The notes below the pieces were generated by a model. The model saw only the letters and a list, made by a program, of their open reading frames with translations, was not told where the DNA came from and made no database searches. A DNA stretch of 64,000 nt from Planctomycetota bacterium (lineage in GTDB: Bacteria; Planctomycetota; Planctomycetia; Pirellulales; Lacipirellulaceae), in contig JAKOXH010000053.1 in assembly GCA_029781135.1 (NCBI GenBank), forward strand, positions 96,223-160,222, written 5' to 3'. Shown in pieces: positions 8,509 to 17,145 of this stretch; the first letter of the stretch is position 1, and each line of letters starts with the position of its first letter. The position numbers were made by a program, and so were the translations under genes.

Positions 8509-9004
8509 GTCGTACCGCCTTTCCCACTTGGCCCGGGCTCAATCCTACGCCGATGCTAACAGAATCGCGCTCCATCGGGAAGACCCGTTCGGCCACGGCA
8601 TGGACGGCACGATCTGGCGCACAGCGCGTCATTCGGTCATCAAAGTGTTCGAGCACCAGCGAAACTACCGCGATGAGCTGAAGAGCTACCAGCGACTCGC
8701 CGCCGCGGGCGTTGACTCCCTGTTGGGTTTCGCCGTGCCGGAACTGATTGGGTTTCACGCGAGGCTGGGGGTGCTGGAAATCTCGATCGTCGCCCCGCCG
8801 TTTCTGCTTGACTTCGGCAAAGTCTACTTCGACGCCCCGCCGCCCTATTGGAACGACGCGGAAGTGATGTCTCACTGGCACGCCGAGGGACAGGAGGCGT
8901 TCGGGCCGCGCTGGCCGAAAGTGCTGGCCGTCATCGCCGCGCTAGAGCGATACGGCATCTGGTACGTCGACCCCAAGCCGGGCAATATTATGTTCGGCGA
9001 GTGA
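8507..9004 (+). CDS. Short protein-kinase-fold-like protein
   Basis: 165 residues from ATG 8507. A glycine-containing loop (GMDGTIW, 31-37), a lysine in a strand (VIKVF, K46), a helix glutamate (E57 in RDEL) and a final motif YVDPKPGNIMF (D155, N160) recall the ATP-binding and catalytic loops of protein-kinase or aminoglycoside-phosphotransferase folds. The chain ends two residues after the loop, so the DFG-type metal-binding segment is missing. It may be a pseudokinase or a minimal nucleotide-binding protein. Substrate unknown; it pairs with the divergent 77-residue gene. Confidence 0.65.
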   Translation: MSYRLSHLARAQSYADANRIALHREDPFGHGMDGTIWRTARHSVIKVFEHQRNYRDELKSYQRLAAAGVDSLLGFAVPELIGFHARLGVLEISIVAPPFLLDFGKVYFDAPPPYWNDAEVMSHWHAEGQEAFGPRWPKVLAVIAALERYGIWYVDPKPGNIMFGE

Positions 9005-9416
9005 CGTAGCGACAGGCGGCTCGCCGGTCGCACAAACCGTTGGATGGACAATCCTGTCCGTCCCTTCCGGCTTCGTTGATTTCAAATCAACCATGTAATT
9101 GGGTGGCACGCCCTGAGTCCGCGAAGGGCGTGGTGAAGCGGGAACAACGATAGCCACGCCCATCGCAAGGCCTCTGGGCGTGCCACTCCGTGATTCACTT
9201 GCTCGAAGCTCGCAGCGCAAGCAAGAGCGTGGTGCGTTGCCCGATTGAACGCACAATGCACTTGCTTGCGCTGCGTGCTTCAATTCCGGCGGTTTGCGCT
9301 ATCGGTCGAATGGCCCTGAGCATACTTGCAGCGGCCTTGACTACCCCGCCCTGCCCGGTTTACGCTGGTGGATTCTCCAAAATCCACGTAGAACCGTCTG
9401 ATCGGTAGGTGTTCCC
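9005..9416. other. Intergenic region upstream of rpmF with two palindromes
   Basis: 412 nt. It holds the family-3 element (9101-9187) and a long imperfect inverted repeat at about 9192-9290 (ATTCACTTGCTCGAAGC...CGCAGCGCAAGCAAG against CTTGCTTGCGCTGCGTGC). No gene or convincing promoter was found. Confidence 0.55.
9101..9187 (-). repeat. Family-3 palindromic element, copy 2
   Basis: Inverted orientation relative to 6584-6676, with the same outer GGGTGGCACGCCC ends and inner GGGCGTGG/CCACGCCC arms. Confidence 0.75.
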
Positions 9417-9593
9417 ATGGGTGTCCCCAAGCGTAAACAGTCGAACTCGCGGACCGGCATGCGTCGCGCGCATGATGCCCTCAAGGCCAAGCAGCTTCAA
9501 GCCTGCCCCAAGTGCGGCACGATGAAGCCCTCGCACGTGATCTGCCCCAACTGCGGCCAATACGGCGGCCGGGCGATTGTCGAGACGGAGTAA
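9417..9593 (+). CDS. rpmF: 50S ribosomal protein L32
   Basis: A 58-residue protein. It starts MGVPKRKQSNSRTGMRRAHD, the L32 signature, and carries the zinc-binding pairs CPKCG and CPNCG. Length and ends match the L32 family. It joins the large ribosomal subunit. The gene starts the fatty-acid block, as in many bacteria where rpmF precedes plsX-fabH-fabD, although plsX and fabH are absent here. A purine-word hairpin with a T-run follows it. Confidence 0.97.
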   Translation: MGVPKRKQSNSRTGMRRAHDALKAKQLQACPKCGTMKPSHVICPNCGQYGGRAIVETE

Positions 9594-9598
9594 CGTGT

Positions 9599-9689
9599 AG
9601 ACAAGGAGACCGGGAGACAAGGAGACAAGGAGATTTGTTGGATGCCTTGGCTCCTTGTCTCCCCTTCTCCTTGTCTCCCTGTCTTTTTT
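9599..9689 (+). repeat. Purine-word hairpin between rpmF and fabD (possible terminator)
   Basis: The purine arm 9599-9633 is built from the 8-nt word GACAAGGA, and a complementary pyrimidine arm lies at 9651-9683, followed by TTTTTT (9684-9689). The shape is that of an intrinsic terminator, but the stem is long and made of tandem words. It belongs with the hairpins at 10659, 12233, 35696 and 53774. Confidence 0.7.
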
Positions 9690-9717
9690 CCGACATTTAC
9701 AGCCCGATCTCGCGCGC

Positions 9718-10638
9718 ATGTCCGACGCCGCCAAAATCGCGTTCCTCTTTCCCGGTCAAGGCGCGCAAGCCGTTGGCATGGGGGCGGCCGTGTGTGCCAA
9801 GGTGCCGGCCGCACGCAAGTTGTTCGACCGGGCGGCCACGGTGCTCGGATACGATCTTTACAAATTGTGCGTTGAAGGCCCGGCGGCCGATCTCGATTCC
9901 ACGGTCCACAGCCAACCGGCGCTCTTCGTTTCGAGCCTGGCGGCTCTCGAAGTGTTGAAGCAGGAGTCGCCCGAGTTGGTCGAGCGCTGCTCGGCGGCTG
10001 CTGGCCTGAGCTTGGGCGAGTACACGGCCCTGGTGTTCGCCGGCGTGATGGATTTCGAAGCGGGCCTGCGGGTGGTGCAGGAACGCGGCCGGGCGATGCA
10101 GGCCGCGGCCGACGCGGTGGCCAGCGGCATGGTGAGCATCTTGGGCATGGAGCGGGAACAAATCGAATCGCTTTGTGCCCAAAGTCGCGGCAGCGATACG
10201 CTCGAAATTGCCAATCTGCTGTGCCCCGGCAACATTGTCGTTTCTGGTCACAAAGCGGCGTGCGAACGTGTTACCGATGCCGCGACCGCGGCGGGGGCGA
10301 TGAAGGTCATTCCGCTGGCCGTGGCGGGCGCTTTTCATACTTCGATCATGCAGCCGGCGATCGAGCGGCTGCGGAAGGCACTTGCCGATGTGCCGCTGAA
10401 AACGCCGCGAATTCCGGTCGTTTCGAACGTCGACGCTCAGCCGCACAGCGACCCCAACGAAATCCGTGAACTTCTCATCCAGCAGGTGTGCTCGCAGGTC
10501 CGCTGGGAAGACTCGATGCGGTACTTGCTCGATCAGCAAGGCATTACGCAGTTCTACGAAATTGGCCCCGGCCGCGTCCTGACCGGCCTGCTGAAACGGA
10601 TCGCCCGCAAAGTGCCGTGCGAGAACATTGCGGCGTAA
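9718..10638 (+). CDS. fabD: Malonyl-CoA:ACP transacylase
   Basis: A 306-residue protein, normal FabD length. It moves malonyl groups from CoA to acyl carrier protein in the cytoplasm, feeding fatty-acid elongation. FPGQGAQ is near the N-terminus, the nucleophile motif GLSLGEY has Ser98, and GAFHTSIM has the catalytic His207. Start 9718 (MSDAAKIAFLFPGQG) gives the family's N-terminus; the frame is open upstream into the hairpin, which is unlikely to be coding. Followed by fabG, acpP and fabF on the same strand. Confidence 0.96.
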   Translation: MSDAAKIAFLFPGQGAQAVGMGAAVCAKVPAARKLFDRAATVLGYDLYKLCVEGPAADLDSTVHSQPALFVSSLAALEVLKQESPELVERCSAAAGLSLGEYTALVFAGVMDFEAGLRVVQERGRAMQAAADAVASGMVSILGMEREQIESLCAQSRGSDTLEIANLLCPGNIVVSGHKAACERVTDAATAAGAMKVIPLAVAGAFHTSIMQPAIERLRKALADVPLKTPRIPVVSNVDAQPHSDPNEIRELLIQQVCSQVRWEDSMRYLLDQQGITQFYEIGPGRVLTGLLKRIARKVPCENIAA

Positions 10639-10658
10639 TTGGACAAGAAATATTTCAC

Positions 10659-10805
10659 CCCAGAGACACAGAGAGCACGGAGGAAGAGATTTAAGATTGA
10701 CGATTTATGATTTAAGATTTGGGGGACCGGAGATGAACCTTCATTCTTCAATCGTCAAATCATAAATCGTAAATCTAACCTCTGTGTTCTCCTTGCGCTC
10801 TGTGG
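10659..10805. repeat. Long hairpin between fabD and fabG
   Basis: Left arm 10659-10715 (CCCCAGAGACACAGAGAGCAC, then an AT-rich part) pairs imperfectly with right arm 10751-10805 (AT-rich part, then CCTCTGTGTTCTCCTTGCGCTC). The AT-rich inner section (GATTTAAGATT...AATCGTAAATC) differs from other purine-word hairpins, but the overall design is the same. Confidence 0.65.
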
Positions 10806-10830
10806 TGAATCTTAACTCGGAATCACGATC

Positions 10831-11601
10831 ATGGCAGACGAAAAGAATCGGCGGATTCAGGTTGATTTAAGCGAGCGGACGGCGATCGTTACGGGGGCAT
10901 CGCGCGGGATTGGCAAGGCGATTGCCCTGCGGCTGGCGGCAGCGGGGGCGAAGGTGGCCTGCGTTGCCCGGAGTGCCGATAAGCTCAAGGAGACTGCCGA
11001 CGCCATCATTGCGGCCGGCGGTGCCGCTGAAGTGCATCCGTGCGACGTGACCGATAGCGCGGCCGTCTCGAAGTTGGTCGAGGAGCTCGCTGAGAAGTGG
11101 GGCGGCCTCGACATCGTCGTCAACAACGCCGGGATCACCAAGGACACGCTCATTCCGCGAATGGAAGACGAGGCGTGGGACTCGGTCATCGCCACGAACC
11201 TGCGGAGCGTGTTTCTGTTCACCCGGGCGGCATCGCTGGTAATGATGCGGAAGCGGTCGGGGCGGATTATCAACATTTCGAGCGTTTCGGGATTGATGGG
11301 GAACCCGGGCCAAGCGAACTACTCGGCCTCGAAAGCCGGGGTCATTGGTTTGACTCGGACGGTGGCCCAGGAATTGGCTGGCCGGAAGGTGACGGTAAAC
11401 GCCGTCTGCCCCGGTTTTGTCGCCTCGGAAATGACGGAGGCCCTGGGCCCCGCGATTTTGGACGAGGTCAAGAAGCGGATCCCGGTGAAACGGCTGGGGG
11501 AGGCCGACGAAGTGGCGGATGCCGTGTTGTTCCTGGCGAGCGATTCGGCGGCCTATATTACCGGCGAAGTGATCACGATCGATGGGGGTTTGACGCCGTA
11601 A
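10831..11601 (+). CDS. fabG: 3-oxoacyl-ACP reductase
   Basis: A 256-residue short-chain dehydrogenase. It reduces 3-oxoacyl-ACP with NADPH in fatty-acid elongation. The cofactor loop is TGASRGIG, NNAG follows, and the catalytic set is Ser151 (NISSVSG), Tyr164 and Lys168 (YSASK). The C-terminus ITGEVITIDGGLTP is typical for FabG. ATG 10831 follows a weak ribosome site. It sits between fabD and acpP, the standard order in many bacteria, which separates it from the many other SDR enzymes. Confidence 0.95.
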   Translation: MADEKNRRIQVDLSERTAIVTGASRGIGKAIALRLAAAGAKVACVARSADKLKETADAIIAAGGAAEVHPCDVTDSAAVSKLVEELAEKWGGLDIVVNNAGITKDTLIPRMEDEAWDSVIATNLRSVFLFTRAASLVMMRKRSGRIINISSVSGLMGNPGQANYSASKAGVIGLTRTVAQELAGRKVTVNAVCPGFVASEMTEALGPAILDEVKKRIPVKRLGEADEVADAVLFLASDSAAYITGEVITIDGGLTP

Positions 11602-11981
11602 AAGGCAGGGAGCCAGGGGCAGGGAGCGGGGAGGGAAGACGCCGAGGCAGGTCGTGCGGGCCGTCTCGGCCGGGATTTCAAAAGGTGTTTGAAAACTCGC
11701 GGATATTCAAGGGCCGACGTTGCGCCGACCCGGGACGGGTCGGCTATATGACGGCCGGGAACTCGCCCTGGACAGCCGGGGCGGTAAATTGGTATATCTT
11801 GACCTCGCTTACGGAAACGCTCTATCTTAGGCGGTTTACGGCGCGGCGTCGAAGGCGGTCGCTGGGGCGATCGGTCTCTTCCACGTTGCGTGCATGGGTA
11901 CGATTTTGTCGGGCAGCCGCGGCTGCTTTCACAATATAGAGAGCTAACAAAACATCGATAGTTAGTAGGAGGATTGATAAG
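11602..11981. other. Intergenic region fabG-acpP with purine half-hairpin and leader
   Basis: 380 nt. It starts with a purine-word stretch (11602-11640, AGGCAGGGAGCCAGGGGCAGG type) with no matching pyrimidine arm, continues with a GACGTTGCGCCGACCCGGGACGGGTCGG palindromic section near 11711-11744, and ends with the acpP promoter candidate and leader. Confidence 0.5.
11799..11828 (+). promoter_or_regulatory. acpP: Candidate promoter for acpP
   Basis: TTGACC (11799-11804), an 18-nt spacer and TATCTT (11823-11828), about 155 nt before the start codon. A separate promoter for acpP would fit its usual high expression. Consensus match only. Confidence 0.4.
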
Positions 11982-12230
11982 GTGGCTGCCTCTGTAATGG
12001 AACGTGTTAAAGACATCGTCGCCGATAACTTGGGCGTCGATCGCGAAAAAATTACCCCGGAAACTTCGTTCGTCAACGATTTGGGCGCCGACTCGCTCGA
12101 TACGGTCGAACTCGTGATGGAACTCGAAGAAGAGTTCGACATCAACATTCCGGACGATGCCGCGGAAAAGATTCAGACCGTTGGTCAGGCCGTGCAATTC
12201 ATCGAAAGCGGCATGAACGGGAAGAGTTAA
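11982..12230 (+). CDS. acpP: Acyl carrier protein
   Basis: An 82-residue acidic protein starting at GTG 11982, with a strong AGGAGG at 11967-11972. The phosphopantetheine site is DSL with Ser38, in the standard LGADSLDTVELVMELEEEF context. It carries growing acyl chains in the cytoplasm for FabD, FabG and FabF. Length and sequence are those of a typical bacterial ACP. Located directly before fabF. Confidence 0.98.
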   Translation: MAASVMERVKDIVADNLGVDREKITPETSFVNDLGADSLDTVELVMELEEEFDINIPDDAAEKIQTVGQAVQFIESGMNGKS

Positions 12231-12232
12231 GC

Positions 12233-12326
12233 ACGGAGCCGGGAGCAAGGAGCAGGGAGTAAGACCTCTGCGATTGGTCCCGGCTCCCTGTTGTTTTCTC
12301 CCTGCTCCCTGCTCCTCGCTCCGGGC
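12233..12326. repeat. Purine-word hairpin between acpP and fabF
   Basis: The left arm 12233-12261 is built of 7-nt words (GGGAGCA, AGGAGCA, GGGAGTA); the right arm 12296-12326 is the pyrimidine counterpart (TCCCTGC words). It ends seven bases before the fabF start codon, so the stem could hide the fabF ribosome site. Confidence 0.7.
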
Positions 12327-12332
12327 TTCGTT

Positions 12333-13568
12333 ATGAAACGACGCGTTGTCGTCACGGGAATCGGTGCCGTTACCTCGCTGAGCCGCAAGGTCGATGACCT
12401 GTGGCAGAAGATTCTGCGCGGCGAGAGCGGCATCCATGCGCTGAAGATCTTCGACACCACCGATCACAAGGTGAAGTTCGCCGGCGACATTCATGACTGG
12501 TCGACCGAGGGCTATATCGACCGCAAGGAAGAGAAGCGGATCGACCGGTTCACGCAGTTTGCACTGGTGGCGGGCATCGATGCGGTGAACGATTCGGGCA
12601 TCGACTTCAGCAAGGAAGACCCGTTTCGTTGCGGCGTGATTTTGGGTTCGGGCATTGGCGGGCTGAATGAAATCGAAGCCCAGCACGAACGGCTGCTCAC
12701 GAAAGGGCCAGACAAGGTTTCGGCGTTCACGATTCCGAAACTGATGGTCAACGCGGCGAGCGGTCAAGTATCGATTCGCTACGGTCTGCGCGGGCCGAAT
12801 TATGCGGTGGCCACGGCCTGTGCCAGTGCCACGAACGCGATGGGCGATGCCTTCAAGGCAATTCAATACGATGATGCCGATGTGATGATTACGGGTGGTA
12901 CCGAAGCAGCCTGCACGCCGATGGGCCTTTCCGGTTTCGCCAACATGCGTGCCCTTTCGGAGCGAAACGATAACCCCACGGCCGCGAGCCGGCCGTTCGA
13001 TTTGGACCGCGATGGATTTGTGCTTTCCGAAGGCGCGGGCCTCTTGGTGTTCGAGGAAATGGCACACGCCAAGGCGCGCGGCGCGCGGATCTACGCCGAG
13101 ATTCTGGGCTACGGCACGAGCGCTGATGCCGGGCATATCACGCAGCCGGATGAAGAAGGCACGGGGGCGGCGAAGGCGATGTCTGGTGCGCTGCGCGATG
13201 CCAAGCTGAACCCCGAGGCGATCGATTACATCAACGCCCATGGCACGAGCACGCCGCTCGGCGATAAGGCGGAGACGATTGCCGTGAAATCGGTCTTCGG
13301 CGATTACGCCCGCAAGGTGAGTATTTCTAGTACCAAGAGCCAGCTCGGGCATTTGCTCGGCGCGAGCGGCGGCGTGGAGTTGGTCATCTGCATGTTGGCA
13401 TTGCGGCATAGCATCTGCCCGCCGACGATCAACTACACGACGCCCGATCCGGCGTGCGATCTGGACTATACGCCGAACACGCCGCGGGAACGGCGGCTGC
13501 GAGCCGTGATGAGCAACAGCTTCGGCTTCGGCGGCCACAACGCGTCGATCATCGCGGGCGCGGCGTGA
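12333..13568 (+). CDS. fabF: 3-oxoacyl-ACP synthase II
   Basis: A 411-residue condensing enzyme that elongates acyl-ACP with malonyl-ACP. The catalytic triad falls at Cys163 (ATACASA), His303 (NAHGTST) and His340 (GHLLGASG), the same numbers as E. coli FabF. ATG 12333 begins MKRRVVVTGIGAVTSL, the family N-terminus. It closes the fab block. The homologue at 35842 lacks two of these three residues. Confidence 0.96.
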   Translation: MKRRVVVTGIGAVTSLSRKVDDLWQKILRGESGIHALKIFDTTDHKVKFAGDIHDWSTEGYIDRKEEKRIDRFTQFALVAGIDAVNDSGIDFSKEDPFRCGVILGSGIGGLNEIEAQHERLLTKGPDKVSAFTIPKLMVNAASGQVSIRYGLRGPNYAVATACASATNAMGDAFKAIQYDDADVMITGGTEAACTPMGLSGFANMRALSERNDNPTAASRPFDLDRDGFVLSEGAGLLVFEEMAHAKARGARIYAEILGYGTSADAGHITQPDEEGTGAAKAMSGALRDAKLNPEAIDYINAHGTSTPLGDKAETIAVKSVFGDYARKVSISSTKSQLGHLLGASGGVELVICMLALRHSICPPTINYTTPDPACDLDYTPNTPRERRLRAVMSNSFGFGGHNASIIAGAA

Positions 13569-14031
13569 TGTAGCAGATTGTGGTTGCCATCCGCGTCTCG
13601 GAGAGACGCGGCCACCTGTGGGCGGGTCTCTCCGAGACTCGCACGAAGCGGCTTTTCTCTTCCATTCTCGAAGACCTGCTAATCTCGAAGGCGACCCGTG
13701 TCCGAGAAACTTGCCTACGGCTCCTTTGGTTTTTTGGACCACAATAGATCACAGAGAACACGAAAGGATGAAAGAAGGCAGTTGTGCGCATACGTCGCGG
13801 ATTTACGCAGATGAATGGGGATAGAGGTCTCAATTTTGTCGCGGTTTTGCGAGGTGATGACGGCAATACCATGTCCTTCCGGTCGGCAGCGGGTGTGACA
13901 CCTGCGGCCCGGAATCGATCTCAGAGTAGAATGGAGCAGTCACTTCGGAATTCAATCTCCCTTTATTCTGAGCGGTGGTTGGGCGTCGTTCGTCGAGTGG
14001 TGGCGTCCGTCGTTCTTGCCGCGTTTCCATC
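13569..14031. other. Intergenic region with family-4 hairpins
   Basis: 463 nt between fabF and the matrixin gene. It contains the family-4 element at 13591-13642. The rest (GATCACAGAGAACACG, CGCGGATTTACGCAGATGAATGG) resembles low-information intergenic words. No gene or clear promoter was found. Confidence 0.5.
13591..13642 (+). repeat. Family-4 two-hairpin repeat, intergenic copy
   Basis: Perfect 9-bp hairpin CCGCGTCTC-GGA-GAGACGCGG (13591-13611), then CCACCTGTGG, then hairpin GCGGGTCTC-TCC-GAGACTCGC (13622-13642). Related hairpins occur inside the giant membrane-protein gene at 21167-21213 and 22443-22463. Confidence 0.75.
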
Positions 14032-15549
14032 ATGCGACAATATTGGCGAAGCTTACGTTGGTTTGGGGTGCTGGCCGGCTTGGTGGCTGCGTTTTACGCG
14101 GCGTCGGCGCACGCTTTCATCTTGAACCCAAATGATCCCGATCCCTGGCTGACGACGGCCAGTGGAACGCGAACGGGAAACGGCACGGCGGCGACGATCA
14201 CGTGGAGTATCGTTCCCGACGGCACTGTGCTGACGCGTGATTCGGGAATCGGCACGTCGTCGAGCAATTTGATTTCGTTCATGAACTCGACGTTTGGCGG
14301 GAATTCGAGCCAAACAAATTTGACGCTGCAGCCGTGGTTTCACTTGTTCACCGATTCGCTGAATCGCTGGGCGCAATTGGGAGGCGTTACGTATGTGTAT
14401 GAGCCGCACGATGACGGCGTGCAGCTACCGAGTTCCAACGGCCAACTGGGCGTCCGGGGTGATATTCGCATCGGCGGCTACAATGTGGATGGGGCCAGCG
14501 GCACACTCGCATTCACGTATTTGCCGACGGGCGGCAGCGACATGGTGATCGATACCGGAGATGGGTCGTTCTTTAGCAGTTCGACGACGAATTACATTAA
14601 TTTTCGTGACACGGTGATGCACGAGTTGGGCCATAGTTTCGGGCTGGAGCATGTCGATTCGACGACGAGTAATTTGCTGATGGAGCCGGTAATCAATACC
14701 TCGTTCGATGGTCCGCAATTAGACGAGGTGCGGGGCGTTCAATATTATTTTGGCGACGTGAATGAGAAATCAAACGGCGGGGCGGGAAACAACACGGCGG
14801 CGCATGCCACGAGTTTGGGGACGATCCTGGCGGGGAGCACGAAATCGGTGGGCACGGCCGCCAATGTGCCGACTCAGGCAATTAGTGCGTCCGCCACCGA
14901 TTTCGTGAGCATCAGTAATTTGAACGATGTGGACTATTATTCGTTTTCGATCACTACTTCATCGCGGCTGAGTGCCACGCTGACGCCGCGGGGCGGCGTC
15001 TTCACACAGGGTTCGGCCGACCAAGGACAAACGCCGACCACGTTTGACGCTAATTCCCGCAACAACTTAGCGTTGACGATCTTGGCAACGAACGGCACAA
15101 CGGTTTTGTCGACGGTGGATGCCAATGCGGCGGGGATTGCCGAGACGATTGCGAACATGTCGTTGCCCACGGCCGGCACATATTACGCGCGAATCACCGG
15201 AGCCGATGACACGATCCAGTTGTATGAGTTATCGCTGGCGGTGACGGCGGCGGGATTGCCGGGTGACTATAATCACGATGGCGTTGTGGACGGGGCCGAC
15301 TATGTAATTTGGCGGAGTAGCGCGGGGCAATCGGTAACCGTTGGAAGTGGGGCCGACGGCAATTTTGACGGGCAAATTACGACGGCGGATTACGACGTTT
15401 GGCGTTCTCATTTTGGCCAAACGGCGGGGGCGGGGGCGGGGGCTTTCGCGAGTGTTCCGGAACCCATAACAACGACGCTGGCCGTCGGTGGAAGTGCAGC
15501 GATGATGGTCATGGGCGGCTGCGGGCGACGGCGGCGTATCGCTTGCTAA
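14032..15549 (+). CDS. Exported matrixin-like zinc protease with dockerin-like and PEP-CTERM segments
   Basis: A 505-residue protein. Signal peptide 1-28 (AHA|F). The zinc site HELGHSFGLEH (His197, Glu198, His201, His207) is the metzincin HExxHxxGxxH motif. A pre-peptidase C-terminal type beta domain follows (about 290-400, DVDYYSFSI), then a dockerin-like pair at about 411-465 (GDYNHDGVVDGADYVIW and DGQITTADYDVW), and a PEP-CTERM tail (VPEP... RRRRIA). It likely cleaves proteins or peptides outside the cytoplasmic membrane. Start 14032 is chosen because it exposes the signal peptide. Substrate unknown. Confidence 0.88.
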   Translation: MRQYWRSLRWFGVLAGLVAAFYAASAHAFILNPNDPDPWLTTASGTRTGNGTAATITWSIVPDGTVLTRDSGIGTSSSNLISFMNSTFGGNSSQTNLTLQPWFHLFTDSLNRWAQLGGVTYVYEPHDDGVQLPSSNGQLGVRGDIRIGGYNVDGASGTLAFTYLPTGGSDMVIDTGDGSFFSSSTTNYINFRDTVMHELGHSFGLEHVDSTTSNLLMEPVINTSFDGPQLDEVRGVQYYFGDVNEKSNGGAGNNTAAHATSLGTILAGSTKSVGTAANVPTQAISASATDFVSISNLNDVDYYSFSITTSSRLSATLTPRGGVFTQGSADQGQTPTTFDANSRNNLALTILATNGTTVLSTVDANAAGIAETIANMSLPTAGTYYARITGADDTIQLYELSLAVTAAGLPGDYNHDGVVDGADYVIWRSSAGQSVTVGSGADGNFDGQITTADYDVWRSHFGQTAGAGAGAFASVPEPITTTLAVGGSAAMMVMGGCGRRRRIAC

Positions 15550-15701
15550 GCCAAGCGAAGGGCGTGTTAACCGCCGAAAATGCGCAGTTGTTTCTCCACT
15601 TCGCGCGAAGGGGTCGATCCGCCGGCGACGTTTTAACTACGCATTGGATAAAATGAGGGGTGCAATGTTTTGACCTGAGGGCTGTCCAACCTGGAGTACA
15701 G

Positions 15702-16721
15702 ATGCTGCGATTCTCTGGTTCTCGTTGGCTTTTCCATATCACGGTGCTTTCGATTTCATTCCAATTATGGAGCGGAGCTAGCGCCATTGCTCAGCTCTTG
15801 CCGGGGATCGATGTCTCGCATTACCAGGGCACGATCAATTGGGCGTCGGTGGCGGGTGGTGGCTATAAATTTGCCTTCATGAAAGCGACGGAAGCGACCT
15901 CGTATGTCGACCCGACGTTCGCAACCAATCGGGCCAATGCCGTCGCCAACGGGGTGATTGCTGGTTTCTATCATTTCTGTTCCGTCAGTACTGATACGAC
16001 GACCGACCCCGTGAATGAGGCGAATCATTTTTTGGCGTCGATCAAGCCGGTGTATTTGAGCGGCCAATATTTGCCGCCGGTGGCCGATGTGGAGAGTTTC
16101 CCCACAGGTTTGACCACGGCACAGTATCAGGCGACGACTTCGGCCTGGGTACAGAGATTCTCGGATACGATCTACAGCTCGCTCGGAGTGCGACCGATCA
16201 TTTATACGAGTCTCTCCAAGGCGAACTCGTATTACACAAGCGCGGTGGCATCGTCACATTTGTTGTGGCTAGCGCAGTGGAAAGGGACGGGAACTACATC
16301 GCCGCCGACGGCATCGAGCACGCCGCTCTGGGGCAAGTTCGATTTCTGGCAGTGGAGCGATGGATCCGATTCAGTCGCACAGGCGTCGCCCGTGCCCGGA
16401 ATTTCGGGCGGCGTCGATCGGGACGTTTACAGCGGGACGCTCGACTCCTTGAAAGCTTTGATGTTGGGAAAAGACAATTCGAAATCAGGGGATTTCAATC
16501 GCGATGGGTTCGTGAATTCTGCCGATTACGATGTGTGGTTCGCGAACAATGGCAATACCGTGCCGCTTTATACGGGGGCCGATGCAAACGGCGATGCGCG
16601 GGTGACTTCGGCCGACCTTGATTTCTGGCTGAGGGCAATTCCCGAGCCGGCATCGGCTGCGTTAGCTGTTTTGGCGAGTGCCGGAAGCGCAAGCTATGTC
16701 CGGAACCGGCGGCGACGGTAA
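15702..16721 (+). CDS. Exported GH25 lysozyme-like protein with dockerin-like and PEP-CTERM segments
   Basis: A 339-residue protein from ATG 15702 with GGAG upstream. Signal peptide 1-30 (AIA|Q). The GH25 fold has DVSHYQG (Asp37), KATE, YHF, ADVES (acidic pair) and YTS/WLAQW strands. Family members cut the glycan chains of peptidoglycan. A dockerin-like segment (GDFNRDGFVNSADYDVW...GDARVTSADLDFW) and a PEP-CTERM tail follow. A second GH25 gene of the same design begins at 17146. The pairing suggests cell-wall remodelling or predation on other bacteria, which is inference. Confidence 0.88.
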   Translation: MLRFSGSRWLFHITVLSISFQLWSGASAIAQLLPGIDVSHYQGTINWASVAGGGYKFAFMKATEATSYVDPTFATNRANAVANGVIAGFYHFCSVSTDTTTDPVNEANHFLASIKPVYLSGQYLPPVADVESFPTGLTTAQYQATTSAWVQRFSDTIYSSLGVRPIIYTSLSKANSYYTSAVASSHLLWLAQWKGTGTTSPPTASSTPLWGKFDFWQWSDGSDSVAQASPVPGISGGVDRDVYSGTLDSLKALMLGKDNSKSGDFNRDGFVNSADYDVWFANNGNTVPLYTGADANGDARVTSADLDFWLRAIPEPASAALAVLASAGSASYVRNRRRR

Positions 16722-17145
16722 CGGGTAGTTCGAATACGAATTCCGGATGCTCCATCCGTTGCTGCGGACGTCGCCGCGAAGAACTCGGGCTGCGAACATC
16801 GAGCAAGAGACAAGTGACGCGCGATTACGTGCCGGTGTCGCAGTATTTCACGGGTGCCGTCGGCGAATGCCACCGACGACACATTGCCGTCGATACTCAC
16901 GGCCACGAGGAGTGAACGTTGCAACCGGTGATTTGTGGGCCGCAGATTCGCGACGAGCGCTGAGGGCAACGACACCATCGGCAACGTAGTCGTTGCGGCC
17001 GAGACGCCCCCCTCACTTCCAGATGTGGGGCGGGTTGTAAGGTTATTCTCATTTTTTGATGTGTCGTCGCCCCAGCGGCTGGTAGAATTGAACTGGCGCG
17101 ATACGCGGCACCTTGGGTACGTCGACAGCGATGATGGAGATGTTC
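16722..17145. other. Intergenic region between the two GH25 genes
   Basis: 424 nt. A small inverted repeat GCAACGAC/GTCGTTGC (16966-16973 with 16989-16996) is the only structure seen. No gene, terminator or clear promoter was recognised. Confidence 0.45.

Noticed and set aside
9599..9689. A plain intrinsic terminator after rpmF
   Set aside because: It has a T-run and may terminate, but its long arms of tandem words match a repeat class seen at other places, so it was listed as a repeat with possible terminator function.
11553..13742. A 729-residue open frame on the minus strand across acpP and fabF
   Set aside because: It is antisense to clear acpP and fabF genes, has no family pattern and a composition rich in Arg and His typical of shadow frames in GC-rich coding DNA.
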